Shown piece after piece: positions 23,667-36,349 of a stretch of 64,000 nt of DNA. Location: assembly GCA_026874595.1 (NCBI GenBank), contig CM049314.1, forward strand, positions 78,665,300 to 78,729,299. Reading direction: 5' to 3'. The translations under genes were made by a program, and so were the position numbers. A model generated the notes under the pieces. That model searched no databases, had not been told where the DNA came from, and was given only the letters and a program-made list of their open reading frames with translations. Source of the DNA: Sipunculus nudus (lineage: Eukaryota; Annelida; Sipuncula; Golfingiida; Sipunculidae). The first letter of the stretch is position 1. Each line of letters starts with the position of its first letter.

Positions 23667-26600
23667 TGTGTGATTTTTCTGTTTCACTTTACTGCTGTGT
23701 GATTTTTCTGTTTCACTTTACTGCTGTGTGATCTTTCTCTTTTACTTTACTGCTGTGTGATCTTTCCCTTTTACTTTACTGCTGTGTGATTTTTCTGTTT
23801 TACTTTACTGCTGTGTGATTTTTCTGTTTCACTTTACTGCTGTGTGATCTTTCTCTTTTACTTTACTGCTGTGTGATCTTTCTGTTTTACTTTACTGCTG
23901 TGTGATCTTTCTCTTTTACTTTACTGCTGTGTGATTTTTCTGTTTTACTTTACTGCTGTGTGATTTTTCTGTTTCACTTTACTGCTGTGTGATCTTTCTC
24001 TTTTACTTTACTGCTGTGTGATCTTTCTCTTTTACTTTACTGCTGTGTGATTTTTCTGTTTTACTTTACTGCTGTGTGATTTTCTGTTTCACTTTACTGC
24101 TGTGTGATTTTTCTGTTTCACTTTACTGCTGTGTGATCTTTCTCTTTCACTTTACTGCTGTGTGATCTTTCTCTTTTACTTTACTGCTGTGTGATTTTTC
24201 TGTTTTACTTTACTGCTGTGTGATTTTCTGTTTCACTTTACTGCTGTGTGATCTTTCTGTTTTACTTTACTGCTGTGTGATTTTTCTGTTTTACTTTACT
24301 GCTGTGTGATTTTTCTGTTTCACTTTACTGCTGTGTGATCTTTCTCTTTTACTTTACTGCTGTGTGATCTTTCTCTTTGACTTTACTGCTGTGTGATCTT
24401 TCTCTTTGACTTTACTGCTGTGTGATTTTTCTCTTTTACTTTACTGCTGTGTGATCTTTCTCTTTGACTTTGCTGCTGTGTGATCCTTCCCTTTCACTTT
24501 ACTGCTGTGTGATCTTTCTCTTTGACTTTACTGCTGTGTGATCTTTCTCTTTCACTTTACTGCTGTGTGATCTTTCTCTTTCACTTTACTGCTGTGTGAT
24601 CTTTCTCTTTGACTTTACTGCTGTGTGATCTTTCTCTTTTACTTTACTGCTGTGTGATCTTTCTGTTTTACTTTACTGCTGTGTGATCTTTCTGTTTTAC
24701 TTTACTGCTGTGTGATCTTTCTCTTTTACTTTACTGCTGTGTGATTTTTCTGTTTTACTTTACTGCTGTGTGATCTTTCTCTTTTACTTTACTGCTGTGT
24801 GATCTTTCTCTTTTACTTTACTGCTGTGTGATTTTTCTGTTTTACTTTACTGCTGTGTGATTTTCTGTTTCACTTTACTGCTGTGTGATCTTTCTGTTTC
24901 ACTTTACTGCTGTGTGATTTTTCTGTTTTACTTTACTGCTATGTGATTTTTCTGTTTCACTTTACTGCTGTGTGATCTTTCTCTTTTACTTTACTGCTGT
25001 GTGATCTTTCTCTTTTACTTTACTGCTGTGTGATCTTTCTCTTTTACTTTACTGCTGTGTGATCTTTCTGTTTTACTTTACTGCTGTGTGATCTTTCTCT
25101 TTTACTTTACTGCTGTGTGATCTTTCTCTTTTACTTTACTGCTGTGTGATCTTTCTCTTTTACTTTACTGCTGTGTGATTTTTCTGTTTCACTTTACTGC
25201 TGTGTGATCTTTCTCTTTTACTATACTGCTGTGTGATCTTTCTCTTTTACTTTACTGCTGTGTGATAATCTGTTTTACTTTACTGCTGTGTGATTTTTCT
25301 GTTTTACTTTACTGCTGTGTGATTTTCTGTTTCACTTTACTGCTGTGTGATCTTTCTGTTTTACTTTACTGCTGTGTGATCTTTCTCTTTCACTTTACTG
25401 CTGTGTGATTTTTCCGTTTTACTTTACTGCTGTGTGATTTTTCTGTTTTACTTTACTGCTGTGTGATCTTTCTCTTTTACTTTACTGCTGTGTGATTTTT
25501 CTGTTTTACTTTACTGCTGTGTGATTTTCTGTTTCACTTTACTGCTGTGTGATCTTTTTGTTTTACTTTACTGCTGTGTGATCTTTCTCTTTCACTTTAC
25601 TGCTGTGTGATCTTTCTCTTTTACTTTACTGCTGTGCGATTTTTATGTTTCACTTTACTGCTGTGTGATCTTTCTCTTTTACTTTACTGCTGTGTGATCT
25701 TTCTCTTTTACTTTACTGCTGTGTGATTTTTCTGTTTTACTTTACTGCTGTGTGATTTTCTGTTTCACTTTACTGCTGTGTGATCTTTTTGTTTTACTTT
25801 ACTGCTGTGTGATCTTTCTCTTTCACTTTACTGCTGTGTGATTTTTCTGTTTCACTTTACTGCTGTGTGATTTTTCTGTTTCACTTTACTGCTGTGTGAT
25901 CTTTCTCTTTTACTTTACTGCTGTGTGATCTTTCCCTTTTACTTTACTGCTGTGTGATTTTTCTGTTTTACTTTACTGCTGTGTGATTTTTCTGTTTCAC
26001 TTTACTGCTGTGTGATCTTTCTCTTTTACTTTACTGCTGTGTGATCTTTCTCTTTCACTTTACTGCTGTGTGATCTTTCTCTTTTACTTTACTGCTGTGT
26101 GATTTTTCTGTTTTACTTTACTGCTGTGTGATTTTCTGTTTCACTTTACTGCTGTGTGATCTTTCTGTTTTACTTTACTGCTGTGTGATCTTTCTCTTTC
26201 ACTTTACTGCTGTGTGATTTTTCTGTTTTACTTTACTGCTGTGTGATTTTTCTGTTTCACTTTACTGCTGTGTGATCTTTCTCTTTTACTTTACTGCTGT
26301 GTGATCTTTCTCTTTTACTTTACTGCTGTGTGATCTTTCTCTTTTACTTTACTGCTGTGTGATCTTTCTGTTTTACTTTACTGCTGTGTGATCTTTCTCT
26401 TTTACTTTACTGCTGTGTGATTTTTCTGTTTTACTTTACTGCTGTGTGATTTTTCTGTTTCACTTTACTGCTGTGTGATCTTTCTCTTTTACTTTACTGC
26501 TGTGTGATCTTTCTCTTTTACTTTACTGCTGTGTGATTTTTCTGTTTTACTTTACTGCTGTGTGATTTTCTGTTTCACTTTACTGCTGTGTGATCTTTCT

Positions 26601-29600
26601 GTTTTACTTTACTGCTGTGTGATCTTTCTCTTTACTGCTGTGTGATTTTTCTGTTTCACTTTACTGCTGTGTGATCTTTCTCTTTGACTTTACTGCTGTG
26701 TGATCTCTCTCTTTGACTTTACTGCTGTGTGATCTTTCTCTTTTACTTTACTGCTGTGTGATCTTTCTCTTTGACTTTACTGCTGTGTGATCTTTCTCTT
26801 TTACTTTACTGCTGTGTGATCTTTCTCTTTTACTTTACTGCTGTGTGATTTTTCTGTTTTACTTTACTGCTGTGTGATTTTTCTGTTTTATTTTACTGCT
26901 GTGTGATCCTTCTCTTTCACTTTACTGCTGTGTGATTTTTCTGTTTCACTTTACTGCTGTGTGATCTTTCTCTTTTACTTTACTGCTGTGTGATTTTTCT
27001 GTTTTACTTTACTGCTGTGTGATTTTTCTGTTTTACTTTACTGCTGTGTGATCCTTCTCTTTCACTTTACTGCTGTGTGATTTTTCTGTTTCACTTTACT
27101 GCTGTGTGATCTTTCTCTTTGACTTTACTGCTGTGTGATCTTTCTCTTTTACTTTACTGCTGTGTGATCTTTCTCTTTGACTTACTGCTGTGTGATCTTT
27201 CTCTTTTACTTTACTGCTGTGTGATCTTTCTCTTTTACTTTACTGCTGTGTGATTTTTCTGTTTTACTTTACTGCTGTGTGATTTTTCTGTTTCACTTTA
27301 CTGCTGTGTGCTCTTTCTATTTCACTTTACTACTGTGTGATCTTTCTATTTTACTTTACTGCTGTGTGATTTTTCTGTTTCACTTTACTGCTGTGTGATC
27401 TTTCTGTTTTACTTTACTGCTGTGTGATCTTTCTCTTTGACTTTACTGCTGTGTGATCTTTCTGTTTTACTTTACTGCTGTGTGATCTTTCTCTTTGACT
27501 TTACTGCTGTGTGATAATTCTCTTTTACTTTACTGCTGTGTGATCTTTCTCTTTTACCTTACAGCTGTGTGATTTTTCTGTTTCACTTTACTGCTGTGTG
27601 ATCTTTCTGTTTTACTTTACTGCTGTGTGATCTTTCTCTTTGACTTTACTGCTGTGTGATCTTTCTCTTTGACTTTACTGCTGTGTGATCTTTCTCTTTG
27701 ACTTTACTGCTGTGTGATCTTTCTCTTTGACTTTACTGCTGTGTGATCTTTCTCTTTGACTTTACTGCTGTGTGATCTTTCTCTTTTACTTTACTGCTGT
27801 GTGATAATTCTCTTTTACTTTACTGCTGTGTGATCTTTCTCTTTTACCTTACTGCTGTGTGATTTTTCTGTTTCACTTTACTGCTGTGTGATCTTTCTGT
27901 TTTACTTTACTGCTGTGTGATCTTTCTCTTTGACTTTACTGCTGTGTGATCTTTCTCTTTGACTTTACTGCTGTGTGATCTTTCTCTTTGACTTTACTGC
28001 TGTGTGATCTTTCTCTTTTACTTTACTGCTGTGTGATCTTTCTCTTTTACTTTACTGCTGTGTGATCTTTCTCTTTTACTTTACTGCTGTGTGATCTTTC
28101 TCTTTTACTTTACTGCTGTGTGATCTTTCTCTTTGACTTTACTGCTGTGTGATCTTTCTCTTTGACTTTACTGCTGTGTGATCTTTCTCTTTGACTTTAC
28201 TGCTGTGTGATCTTTCTCTTTGACTTTACTGCTGTGTGATCTTTCTCTTTTACTTTACTGCTGTGTGATCTTTCTCTTTTACTTTACTGCTGTGTGATCT
28301 TTCTCTTTTACTTTACTGCTGTGTGATCTTTCTCTTTTACTTTACTGCTGTGTGATTTTTCTGTTTTACTTTACTGCTGTGTGATCCTTCTCTTTCACTT
28401 TACTGCTGTGTGATCTTTCTGTTTTACTTTACTGCTGTGTGATTTTTCTGTTTCACTTTACTGCTGTGTGATCTTTCTGTTTTACTTTACTGCTGTGTGA
28501 TCTTTCTCTTTGACTTTACTGCTGTGTGATCTTTCTCTTTGACTTTACTGCTGTGTGATCTTTCTCTTTGACTTTACTGCTGTGTGATCTTTCTCTTTTA
28601 CTTTACTGCTGTGTGATCTTTCTCTTTTACTTTACTGCTGTGTGATCTTTCTCTTTTACTTTACTGCTGTGTGATCTTTCTCTTTGACTTTACTGCTGTG
28701 TGATCTTTCTCTTTTACTTTACTGCTGTGTGATCTTTCTCTTTTACTTTACTGCTGTGTGATCTTTCTCTTTTACTTTACTGCTGTGTGATCTTTCTCTT
28801 TTACTTTACTGCTGTGTGATCTTTCTCTTTTACTTTACTGCTGTGTGATCTTTCTCTTTTACTTTACTGCTGTGTGATCTTTCTGTTTTACTTTACTGCT
28901 GTGTGATCTTTCTCTTTTACTTTACTGCTGTGTGATTTTTCTGTTTTACTTTACTGCTGTGTGATTTTTCTGTTTCACTTTACTGCTGTGTGATCTTTCT
29001 CTTTTACTTTACTGCTGTGTGATCTTTCTCTTTTACTTTACTGCTGTGTGATTTTTCTGTTTTACTTTACTGCTGTGTGATTTTCTGTTTCACTTTACTG
29101 CTGTGTGATCTTTCTGTTTTACTTTACTGCTGTGTGATTTTTCTGTTTTACTTTACTGCTGTGTGATTTTTCTGTTTCACTTTACTGCTGTGTGATCTTT
29201 CTCTTTTACTTTACTGCTGTGTGATCTTTCTCTTTTACTTTACTGCTGTGTGATCTTTCTGTTTTACTTTACTGCTGTGTGATCTTTCTCTTTTACTTTA
29301 CTGCTGTGTGATCTTTCTCTTTTACTTTACTGCTGTGTGATCTTTCTCTTTTACTTTACTGCTGTGTGATTTTTCTGTTTCACTTTACTGCTGTGTGATC
29401 TTTCTCTTTTACTATACTGCTGTGTGATCTTTCTCTTTTACTTTACTGCTGTGTGATAATCTGTTTTACTTTACTGCTGTGTGATTTTTCTGTTTCACTT
29501 TACTGCTGTGTGATTTTTCTGTTTTACTTTACTGCTGTGTGATTTTCTGTTTCACTTTACTGCTGTGTGATCTTTCTGTTTTACTTTATTGCTGTGTGAT

Positions 29601-30224
29601 CTTTCTCTTTTACTTTACTGCTGTGTGATTTTTCTGTTTTACTTTACTGCTGTGTGATTTTCTGTTTCACTTTACTGCTGTGTGATCTTTTTGTTTTACT
29701 TTACTGCTGTGTGATCTTTCTCTTTTACTTTACTGCTGTGTGATCTTTCTGTTTTACTTTACTGCTGTGTGATCTTTCTCTTTTACTTTACTGCTGTGTG
29801 ATCTTTCTCTTTTACTTTACTGCTGTGTGATTTTTCTGTTTTACTTTACTGCTGTGTGATTTTTCTGTTTCACTTTACTGCTGTGTGATCTTTCTCTTTT
29901 ACTATACTGCTGTGTGATCTTTCTCTTTTACTTTACTGCTGTGTGATAATCTGTTTTACTTTACTGCTGTGTGATTTTTCTGTTTTACTTTACTGCTGTG
30001 TGATTTTCTGTTTCACTTTACTGCTGTGTGATCTTTCTGTTTTACTTTACTGCTGTGTGATCTTTCTCTTTCACTTTACTGCTGTGTGATTTTTCCGTTT
30101 TACTTTACTGCTGTGTGATTTTTCTGTTTTACTTTACTGCTGTGTGATCTTTCTCTTTTACTTTACTGCTGTGTGATTTTTCTGTTTTACTTTACTGCTG
30201 TGTGATTTTCTGTTTCACTTTACT

Positions 30225-31725
30225 GCTGTGTGATCTTTTTGTTTTACTTTACTGCTGTGTGATCTTTCTCTTTTACTTTACTGCTGTGTGATCTTTCCCT
30301 TTTACTTTACTGCTGTGTGATCTTTCTCTTTCACTTTACTGCTGTGTGATCCTTCTCTTTCACTTTACTGCTGTGTGATCTTTCTCTTTTACTTTACTGC
30401 TGTGTGATTTTTCTGTTTTACTTTACTGCTGTGTGATCTTTCTCTTTTACTTTACTGCTGTGTGATTTTTCTGTTTTACTTTACTGCTGTGTGATTTTCT
30501 GTTTCACTTTACTGCTGTGTGATCTTTTTGTTTTACTTTACTGCTGTGTGATCTTTCTCTTTTACTTTACTGCTGTGTGATCTTTCTCTTTTACTTTACT
30601 GCTGTGCGATTTTTATGTTTCACTTTACTGCTGTGTGATCTTTCTCTTTTACTTTACTGCTGTGTGATCTTTCTCTTTTACTTTACTGCTGTGTGATCTT
30701 TCTCTTTTACTTAACTGCTGTGTGATTTTTCTGTTTTACTTTACTGCTGTGTGATTTTCTGTTTCACTTTACTGCTGTGTGATCTTTCTCTTTTACTATA
30801 CTGCTGTGTGATCTTTCTCTTTTACTTTACTGCTGTGTGATAATCTGTTTTACTTTACTGCTGTGTGATTTTTCTGTTTTACTTTACTGCTGTGTGATTT
30901 TCTGTTTCACTTTACTGCTGTGTGATCTTTTTGTTTTACTTTACTGCTGTGTGATCTTTCTCTTTCACTTTACTGCTGTGTGATCTTTTTGTTTTACTTT
31001 ACTGCTGTGTGATCTTTCTCTTTTACTTTACTGCTGTGTGATCTTTCCCTTTTACTTTACTGCTGTGTGATCTTTCTCTTTCACTTTACTGCTGTGTGAT
31101 CCTTCTCTTTCACTTTACTGCTGTGTGATCTTTCTCTTTTACTTTACTGCTGTGTGATTTTTCTGTTTTACTTTACTGCTGTGTGATCTTTCTCTTTTAC
31201 TTTACTGCTGTGTGATTTTTCTGTTTTACTTTACTGCTGTGTGATTTTCTGTTTCACTTTACTGCTGTGTGATCTTTTTGTTTTACTTTACTGCTGTGTG
31301 ATCTTTCTCTTTTACTTTACTGCTGTGTGATCTTTCTCTTTTACTTTACTGCTGTGCGATTTTTATGTTTCACTTTACTGCTGTGTGATCTTTCTCTTTT
31401 ACTTTACTGCTGTGTGATCTTTCTCTTTTACTTTACTGCTGTGTGATCTTTCTCTTTTACTTTACTGCTGTGTGATTTTTCTGTTTTACTTTACTGCTGT
31501 GTGATTTTCTGTTTCACTTTACTGCTGTGTGATCTTTCTCTTTTACTATACTGCTGTGTGATCTTTCTCTTTTACTTTACTGCTGTGTGATAATCTGTTT
31601 TACTTTACTGCTGTGTGATTTTTCTGTTTTACTTTACTGCTGTGTGATTTTCTGTTTCACTTTACTGCTGTGTGATCTTTTTGTTTTACTTTACTGCTGT
31701 GTGATCTTTCTCTTTCACTTTACTG
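30225..31725. repeat. 750-bp tandem duplication inside the satellite
   Basis: Rare units GTGCGATTTTTATG (30601/31351) and GATAATCTG (30839/31589) recur at +750, and intervening text is nearly identical. One difference is TTAACTGCTG at about 30711 against TTTACTGCTG in the other copy. Confidence 0.85.
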
Positions 31726-33122
31726 CTGTGTGATTTTTCTGTTTCACTTTACTGCTGTGTGATTTTTCTGTTTCACTTTACTGCTGTGTGATCTTTCTCT
31801 TTTACTTTACTGCTGTGTGATCTTTCCCTTTTACTTTACTGCTGTGTGATTTTTCTGTTTTACTTTACTGCTGTGTGATTTTTCTGTTTCACTTTACTGC
31901 TGTGTGATCTTTCTCTTTTACCTTACTGCTGTGTGATCTTTCTCTTTCACTTTACTGCTGTGTGATCTTTCTGTTTTACTTTACTGCTGTGTGATTTTTC
32001 TGTTTTACTTTACTGCTGTGTGATTTTCTGTTTCACTTTACTGCTGTGTGATCTTTCTGTTTTACTTTACTGCTGTGTGATCTTTCTCTTTCACTTTACT
32101 GCTGTGTGATTTTTCTGTTTTACTTTACTGCTGTGTGATTTTTCTGTTTCACTTTACTGCTGTGTGATCTTTCTCTTTTACTTTACTGCTGTGTGATCTT
32201 TCTCTTTTACTTTACTGCTGTGTGATCTTTCTCTTTTACTTTACTGCTGTGTGATCTTTCTGTTTTACTTTACTGCTGTGTGATCTTTCTCTTTTACTTT
32301 ACTGCTGTGTGATTTTTCTGTTTTACTTTACTGCTGTGTGATTTTTCTGTTTCACTTTACTGCTGTGTGATCTTTCTCTTTTACTTTACTGCTGTGTGAT
32401 CTTTCTCTTTTACTTTACTGCTGTGTGATTTTTCTGTTTTACTTTACTGCTGTGTGATTTTCTGTTTCACTTTACTGCTGTGTGATCTTTCTGTTTTACT
32501 TTACTGCTGTGTGATCTTTCTCTTTCACTTTACTGCTGTGTGATTTTTCTGTTTCACTTTACTGCTGTGTGATCTTTCTCTTTGACTTTACTGCTGTGTG
32601 ATCTTTCTCTTTGACTTTACTGCTGTGTGATCTTTCTCTTTTACTTTACTGCTGTGTGATCTTTCTCTTTGACTTTGCTGCTGTGTGATCCTTCCCTTTC
32701 ACTTTACTGCTGTGTGATTTTTCTGTTTCACTTTACTGCTGTGTGATCTTTCTCTTTGACTTTACTGCTGTGTGATCTTTCTCTTTGACTTTACTGCTGT
32801 GTGATCTTTCTCTTTTACTTTACTGCTGTGTGATCTTTCTCTTTGACTTTGCTGCTGTGTGATCCTTCCCTTTCACTTTACTGCTGTGTGATCTTTCTCT
32901 TTGACTTTACTGCTGTGTGATCTTTCTCTTTCACTTTACTGCTGTGTGATCTTTCTCTTTGACTTTACTGCTGTGTGATCTTTCTATTTCACTTTACTGC
33001 TGTGTGATCTTTCTCTTTTACTTTACTGCTGTGTGATCTTTCTATTTCACTTTACTGCTGTGTGATCTTTCTGTTTTACTTTACTGCTGTGTGATCTTTC
33101 TGTTTTACTTTACTGCTGTGTG

Positions 33123-33360
33123 ATATTTTTACTTTTACTTTCCTGCTATGTAATATTCTTACTTTTATTTTGTGGCAGTGTAATTTTTTTAAATGTTTAT
33201 GCTGTGTACCTTTCTTACTACTATTTTTTATTCTACTGCCATGTAAAATTTTCTTTTATTTTACTGCTATGTGATTTTTATTTTTAGTTTACTACCATGT
33301 AATCTTTCAAATTTAATTTTACTACTGTTAACTCTTTAATTATTTTACTGGATTTTTGCT
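33123..33360. repeat. Decayed edge of the 29-bp satellite
   Basis: Units can still be followed (TTTACTGCTATGTGATTTTT, TTTACTACCATGTAATC) but are T-rich and variable. The array continues in the same state after the insertion at 33361-34067. Confidence 0.8.
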
Positions 33361-34067
33361 TTTTAGCCCTCAGCCCTTAGGCTGATGGGCTATTGTCGTC
33401 ACCCAAGCTGTCCGTCCGTCTGTCTGGCGTCTGTTAACTTTTACCTTGTGAGCGGGATATCTCTAAAAGGATTCATCGTAGGAATTTTATTTCTTTGGTG
33501 AAGATGTATATTGACAAAATCTCAGTCAAGTTTGAAGATGGGTGACCTTGACCTATTTTTCTACATTTGAGCTCTGATTATAAAAAAATACTTAGAAGCT
33601 TATTTCTCAGGAACCACTGGGTGGATTTTCACAAAACTTACTATGGTCATTGGGACTTATGGTCTGTACCTGCTGCTCAAGTTTGGTGGCACCATCTACA
33701 ATATCTGATTTTTAATGATTTTTTATCTGATTATTTAACTTTTAACTTGTGAGCGGGATATCTCTAAAAGGATTCACCGTAGGAATTTTATTTCTTTGGT
33801 GAAGATGTATATTGACAAAACCTTGGTCAAGTTCGAAGATTGGTTACCTTGACCTTTTTTTCTCTGTTTCAGAGCTTTTTATCGAAAAACACTTAGAAGC
33901 TTATTTCTCAAGAACCTTTGGGTGAATTTCCATGAAACTTACTTTGATCATTGGGACTGATGGTCTGTACCTGGTGAAGAAGTTTGGTAGCGCCTCCTAC
34001 AATTTCTGATTTTTAATGAATTTTTATCGGATTTTTCAACTTTAGCCTTGTGAGAGGGATATCTCTA
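33361..34067 (+). mobile_element. Modular repeat with ~301-bp internal units, inserted in the satellite edge
   Basis: It starts TTTTAGCCCTCAGCCCTTAG with TCCGTCCGTCTGTCTGG nearby, then has two long units and the start of a third. GTGAGCGGGATATCTCTAAA appears at 33448 and 33749, with a variant at 34050. Decayed satellite flanks both sides, so it inserted after the satellite edge had formed. A 61-codon open frame inside (33567-33752) is not a gene. Confidence 0.75.
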
Positions 34068-34636
34068 ATTTTACTGGTGTGTATATTTTTTTTTATTTTA
34101 CAGCTGTTTAATGTTTTTATTAATTTAAAAAGTATGTTTTTTATTTTACTGCTGTGTATTTTTTTTCCTACTGTGTATTTTTTATTTATTTTGCAGTGAA
34201 ATAAATTTTTATTTGACTGCTGTGTATTTTTTTTATTTTCCTGCTGTGTAATATATTTATATTTTCGAGCTGTGTATTTTTTATTTATTTTGCTGTTTAA
34301 TATATTTTTACTATACTGCTGTGTAATCTTTTTACTTCAATTTAACTACTGTGTTTTTTTTATCATTTTAATGCTGTGTTTCTTTTTCTTTTTTTTTTTC
34401 CTGCCATGTGATATTTGTTTTTAATTTTACTGCCGTTTTTTTTTTATTTTACTGCAGGATAATTTTTTTTTAATTTTACAAGTGTGTTTTTTTTTTATTT
34501 TACTGCTGTGTATTTTTTATTTTACTGCTGTGTATTTTTTTTATTTTTCTGCCATGTGTTTTTTATTTTTTTTCTGTGTAATATATTTTTATTTTTCTAT
34601 AGTGTATTTTTTTTTATTTTCCAGCTTTGTAATTGT
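34068..34636. repeat. Decayed satellite next to the exon 3 donor
   Basis: Degenerate TTTACTGCTGTGTATTTTTT units run to within about 7-10 bp of the SPRYD7 exon 3 donor (34642). On the minus strand the first unit reads ATTACAAAGCTGGAAAATAA. The array therefore begins at the splice site and is oldest there. Confidence 0.8.
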
Positions 34637-34642
34637 TCTGAC

Positions 34643-34803
34643 CAGAATGTCTCCTTCCTGAGGTAGCTCAGCCAGCTTGGCCTTCTGATCGTTGTTATGA
34701 ATTAGGACACCATCGTGTCGGACCACCCAGCTCTCCGTGTCATTACCCAGCGGAACACTGCTAAGGTTACACTTCCTGGTAGCAAGGCCTACTCCCCATA
34801 CAC
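34643..34803 (-). CDS. SPRYD7: SPRYD7 exon 3 (core of SPRY domain)
   Basis: 161 nt: two bases completing a Gly codon and 53 codons. The acceptor is TTTTGTAG before GTGTATGGGG; the donor is CTG|GTCAGA, a weak site. Peptide segments GVWGVGLATRKCNLSSVPLG, RHDGVLIHNNDQKAKL and LPQEGDIL match vertebrate SPRYD7 (GIWGIGVATQKVNLNQIPLG, LPQEGDVV). Residues about 77-130 of the protein. The donor opens at once into decayed 29-bp satellite, and the acceptor is the first of five tandem acceptors. Confidence 0.97.
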
Positions 34804-34985
34804 CTACAAAACAATCATAAATATGTTGATAATACCCTTCTAATACACCTACAAAACAATAATAAATATGTTGATAATACCCTTCTAATACACCTACAAA
34901 ACAATCATAAATATGTTGATAATACCCTTCAAATACACCTACAAAACAATCATAAATATGTTGATAATACCCTTCTAATACACCT
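34801..34985 (-). repeat. 45-bp minisatellite repeating the SPRYD7 exon 3 acceptor
   Basis: On the minus strand the unit is TTGTTTTGTAG followed by GTGTAT (the acceptor and first exon bases) and about 28 bp of spacer. Plus-strand CACCTAC starts are at 34801, 34846, 34891, 34936 and 34981, exactly 45 bp apart. Only the first copy joins the real exon. The units differ by one or two bases. Because 45 is divisible by three and no unit has an in-frame stop, use of an upstream copy would add 15, 30, 45 or 60 residues. Confidence 0.95.
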
Positions 34986-35084
34986 ACAAAAAAGGATAAA
35001 ATGTAAGGGTTTGGTTAATACTCTGATATCCAACTTTTAACTGCCTTTCATGTATTCAGGTCTTTTATTCTTGTATCTCTTCTC

Positions 35085-35305
35085 AGTTCCCTGTGCAGCA
35101 CACACCCTAACAAATGAGTGTTATCAGTTCTATGTTATGCCTGCAGCCTGCTACCCGTGCATGACCAGCACTCATTCACTCCTCGGTGGAGAAACCTCAC
35201 AGTTTTGGTAAAGACTTTGGTCAGGAGTCTCAGGGAGCTCTGAATGGGACTCAAAATCCCGACCTTATGGTCACAAGTCCAGTGCCCCTAAGCATTGTCC
35301 CACAT
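35085..35305 (-). mobile_element. Degenerate tRNA-derived SINE
   Basis: The minus strand has a tRNA-like stretch with GACCATAAGGTCGGGATTTT then GAGTCCC near 35250-35290. A body follows reaching about 35085. It lies in SPRYD7 intron 2. No clear target duplication. Confidence 0.5.
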
Positions 35306-35309
35306 TCTG

Positions 35310-36345
35310 AATGAATAAATACATTGATACATAAACAGTCAATGCAAGGCAAAATACCATATTCAACCTTATAAGCTATAAGTCATAATTAGTGCCTCCT
35401 TATAAATGTGTGCTTCCTGTCAAATTGTTCATGGCTAGAACATGTTATCTACAGTGGTCATTCAATTCAGTCTTAACAGATATCTGTGATAATTACTGTG
35501 CAAATGAAGATCCTGAGTGATTCTCCAAAATCTCCTAAACGTATTCGATATTTCTGGATCTTTCACAGCACAATGCAGAGAAAACCTGAATCCATTAAAT
35601 CTGACTGTATTATATTCATAAGAATGTTATCATAAGAACATCAATCTATATACAATGCCACCTGCTGGCAACAACTCAGTGTAACAGATTTCATTACTTA
35701 CAGACAAGGTAGCATCTAGAACAAGGGGACTGTTCTTAAGCAACAGTATTATTTAGTTCCATTCTATATATCAGTTGATAGCATGCAATCTTCTGAGGCC
35801 ATATGTTAATGTATGAGTGCATTATAGTGCTAGGCTACTCTGAACATCCAGGGAATCATGAAGCTATAAAAAAAAAGAAATTCACCGTTTCTGCCAGAAG
35901 AAAAACAAGGGACCTGTGGGTGAGAAATGAGAAATTTTTTATAAAACATAACATGTGGCAATGTGGCAACAGTAAATTTTTGTTGTATATCATTACTTGA
36001 GAAATATGGACAATACACTCATTTGGAGTTTGCCCCTGTACTTTTATGGGCTTATTGAAAGCTGCAGGAGCATTTCATGATTACATATTTGTGAAAGTAA
36101 TTAAGTATTGGTATCTCAACTAAGTTACTGTTATATGCATGTTAATTACAAAATAATTGAGATTAGTAATAATATATATTTAATTTATTATCTGAAATAA
36201 GAGGGCTTTAAAAAATAATCAAAATTTTCCATTTTCAAATGGAAGAGGGGAACCTAGCTCAGCTAGGCTAGCTGTCCAGCAGTGATGTTATGTAATAGTT
36301 TGGGGAGGGCTGTGGCCTTCACTGCCCATTCCACCTAGACCTGGC
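35310..36345. other. SPRYD7 intron 2, no feature recognised
   Basis: AT-rich intron with no supported exon, RNA gene or repeat. Confidence 0.4.
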
Positions 36346-36349
36346 CTGA

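Larger units (their letters stand above)
12408..33122. repeat. Giant 29-bp satellite filling SPRYD7 intron 3 (~20.7 kb)
   Basis: About 715 head-to-tail copies of a 29-bp unit: TTTACTGCTGTGTGATC followed by TTTCTCTTTTAC on the plus strand. Variation is confined to a few positions: GATC or GATT, CTCTTT or CTGTTT, the base before AC (TTTTAC, TTTCAC, TTTGAC), and rare forms (GTGCGATTTTTATG, GATAATCTG, GATCCTTCCC, 28-bp units with GATTTTCTG). The variants make a readable barcode showing long internal duplications. In the SPRYD7 transcript the unit is purine-rich (GTAAAAGAGAAAGATCACAC). The array stops about 110 bp before the exon 4 acceptor. Confidence 0.98.

Noticed and set aside
12408-33122. CRISPR-like array
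   Set aside because: Units are contiguous with no unique spacers, and the locus is inside a eukaryotic intron. It is a satellite.
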